15,780 nt of DNA from Dactylonectria macrodidyma (taxonomy: Eukaryota; Ascomycota; Sordariomycetes; Hypocreales; Nectriaceae). Position numbers and translations under genes: made by a program. The notes under the pieces were generated by a model. It was given only the letters and a program-made list of their open reading frames with translations, made no database searches and was not told where the DNA came from. This document shows, piece after piece, positions 15,276-15,780 of this stretch; the stretch's first letter is position 1; every line of letters begins with the position of its first letter. The stretch is taken from positions 1-15,780 of the forward strand of contig JAGMUV010000071.1 of NCBI GenBank assembly GCA_020744425.1, given 5' to 3'.

Positions 15276-15579
15276 TTTACACTTGATCGCATTGTAGTAG
15301 ATCAAAACGAGACCCATCGCATCGTCTTACGGGTCGTCCGAACGGATTGATCTTGAGAGTTCATCCATCCATCCATCCATCCATCCATCAGTCCGTCCGT
15401 TCATGCGTGGCGAGCTCGTTCAGACACAAACGTCATTTACCGCTACGCATCCAGTATCAGCCTCCATCGCACTACTGGTGTAGACAAGTGACTCCGGATC
15501 TATCCTAGGCTCACGCTCGTTTTCGCAGCCTGCGTCTGTATGTATGTATGTGTATATTCGTCCGGTTGGGACACAGAAC
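15276..15579. other. Unassigned 300-bp stretch with CATC microsatellite
   Basis: It holds a (CATC)6-7 array at about 15363-15389, followed by GTCCGTCCG, and a short (TATG)n run at 15539-15550. No ORF of interest was found. It has no counterpart in the left arm. Confidence 0.7.
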
Positions 15580-15780
15580 CTGCTGGTTTGCTTGGTGCCA
15601 GGACAGTATATCCTGTCTGTCGCTGCAGCTCACAAGGTCAACTCTCCTAATCCCTCCGGATTGTAGCCTGCTAAGACACAGTTAGGTCCTACTGTAGCTG
15701 CAAAGCTGCAAAAATGATCTCTGCCCTAACGAAGTGCTAACAGCCGCTGCGAGGGGGGAAAGCCGCTGCAAGGGGGGAAT
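15580..15780 (+). repeat. Repeat piece B' (right copy)
   Basis: This is the inverted partner of 460-655 and runs to the window edge. At its end a 19-bp unit (CCGCTGCGAGGGGGGAAAG and CCGCTGCAAGGGGGGAAT) is present twice and may continue beyond the window. No coding capacity is seen. Confidence 0.75.

Noticed and set aside
1..15780. A single giant transposon with matching terminal inverted repeats
   Set aside because: Piece order differs between the ends, spacers between pieces are unrelated, and no transposase or recombinase gene was found inside.
1..15780. tRNA or rRNA genes
   Set aside because: Reading for the conserved GGTTCRANNCC T-loop pattern with an acceptor stem, and for rRNA landmarks, found no candidate; a covariance-model scan was not possible.

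Overview
The window looks like a gene-poor, repeat-rich stretch of a filamentous ascomycete (Pezizomycotina) genome, probably subtelomeric or another accessory compartment. No bacterial gene, RNA gene or CRISPR array was seen. The fungal assignment rests on a decayed non-LTR retrotransposon of the Tad1 type on the minus strand (about 5011-9075). Its zinc-knuckle ORF1, endonuclease, reverse transcriptase, RNase H and C-terminal tail are recognisable piece by piece. Its premature stops also look like the C-to-T at CpA damage left by repeat-induced point mutation (RIP), a fungal genome defence. Species cannot be named from sequence alone.

Layout: 1-2000 holds three pieces of a dispersed repeat family, called here C (70-245), B (460-655) and A (1349-1942, built around a GGGGTTGACAAACA-type minisatellite). 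The same pieces return inverted at the far end as A' (14290-15100), C' (15111-15275) and B' (15580-15780). Between A and the LINE lie a coding-like 57-codon remnant (2036-2206), a 700-bp GT-rich satellite (2549-3240) and unrecognised sequence with small ORFs (3241-5010). The LINE occupies 5011-9075, ends at a 26-copy nonamer array (9101-9333) near the 5' end of its ORF1, and is followed by unrecognised minus-strand ORFs (9540-10205, 10367-11083). A 510-bp tandem duplication (10878-11898) carries a palindromic, MITE-like element in each copy.

From 12321 to 13770 there is an unrecognised ORF, a heptamer array, a minisatellite of strictly alternating 10-bp units, and a stretch with TATA-like boxes pointing inward from both sides. 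That stretch contains a 41-codon minus-strand ORF with a convincing signal-peptide-like sequence. It is the best candidate here for a living gene, though still weak.

No set of genes forms a working pathway. The biology is transposon decay plus local tandem-repeat expansion, including a minisatellite that grew inside the LINE's reverse transcriptase active-site motif. No convincing new defence or metabolic system was found.
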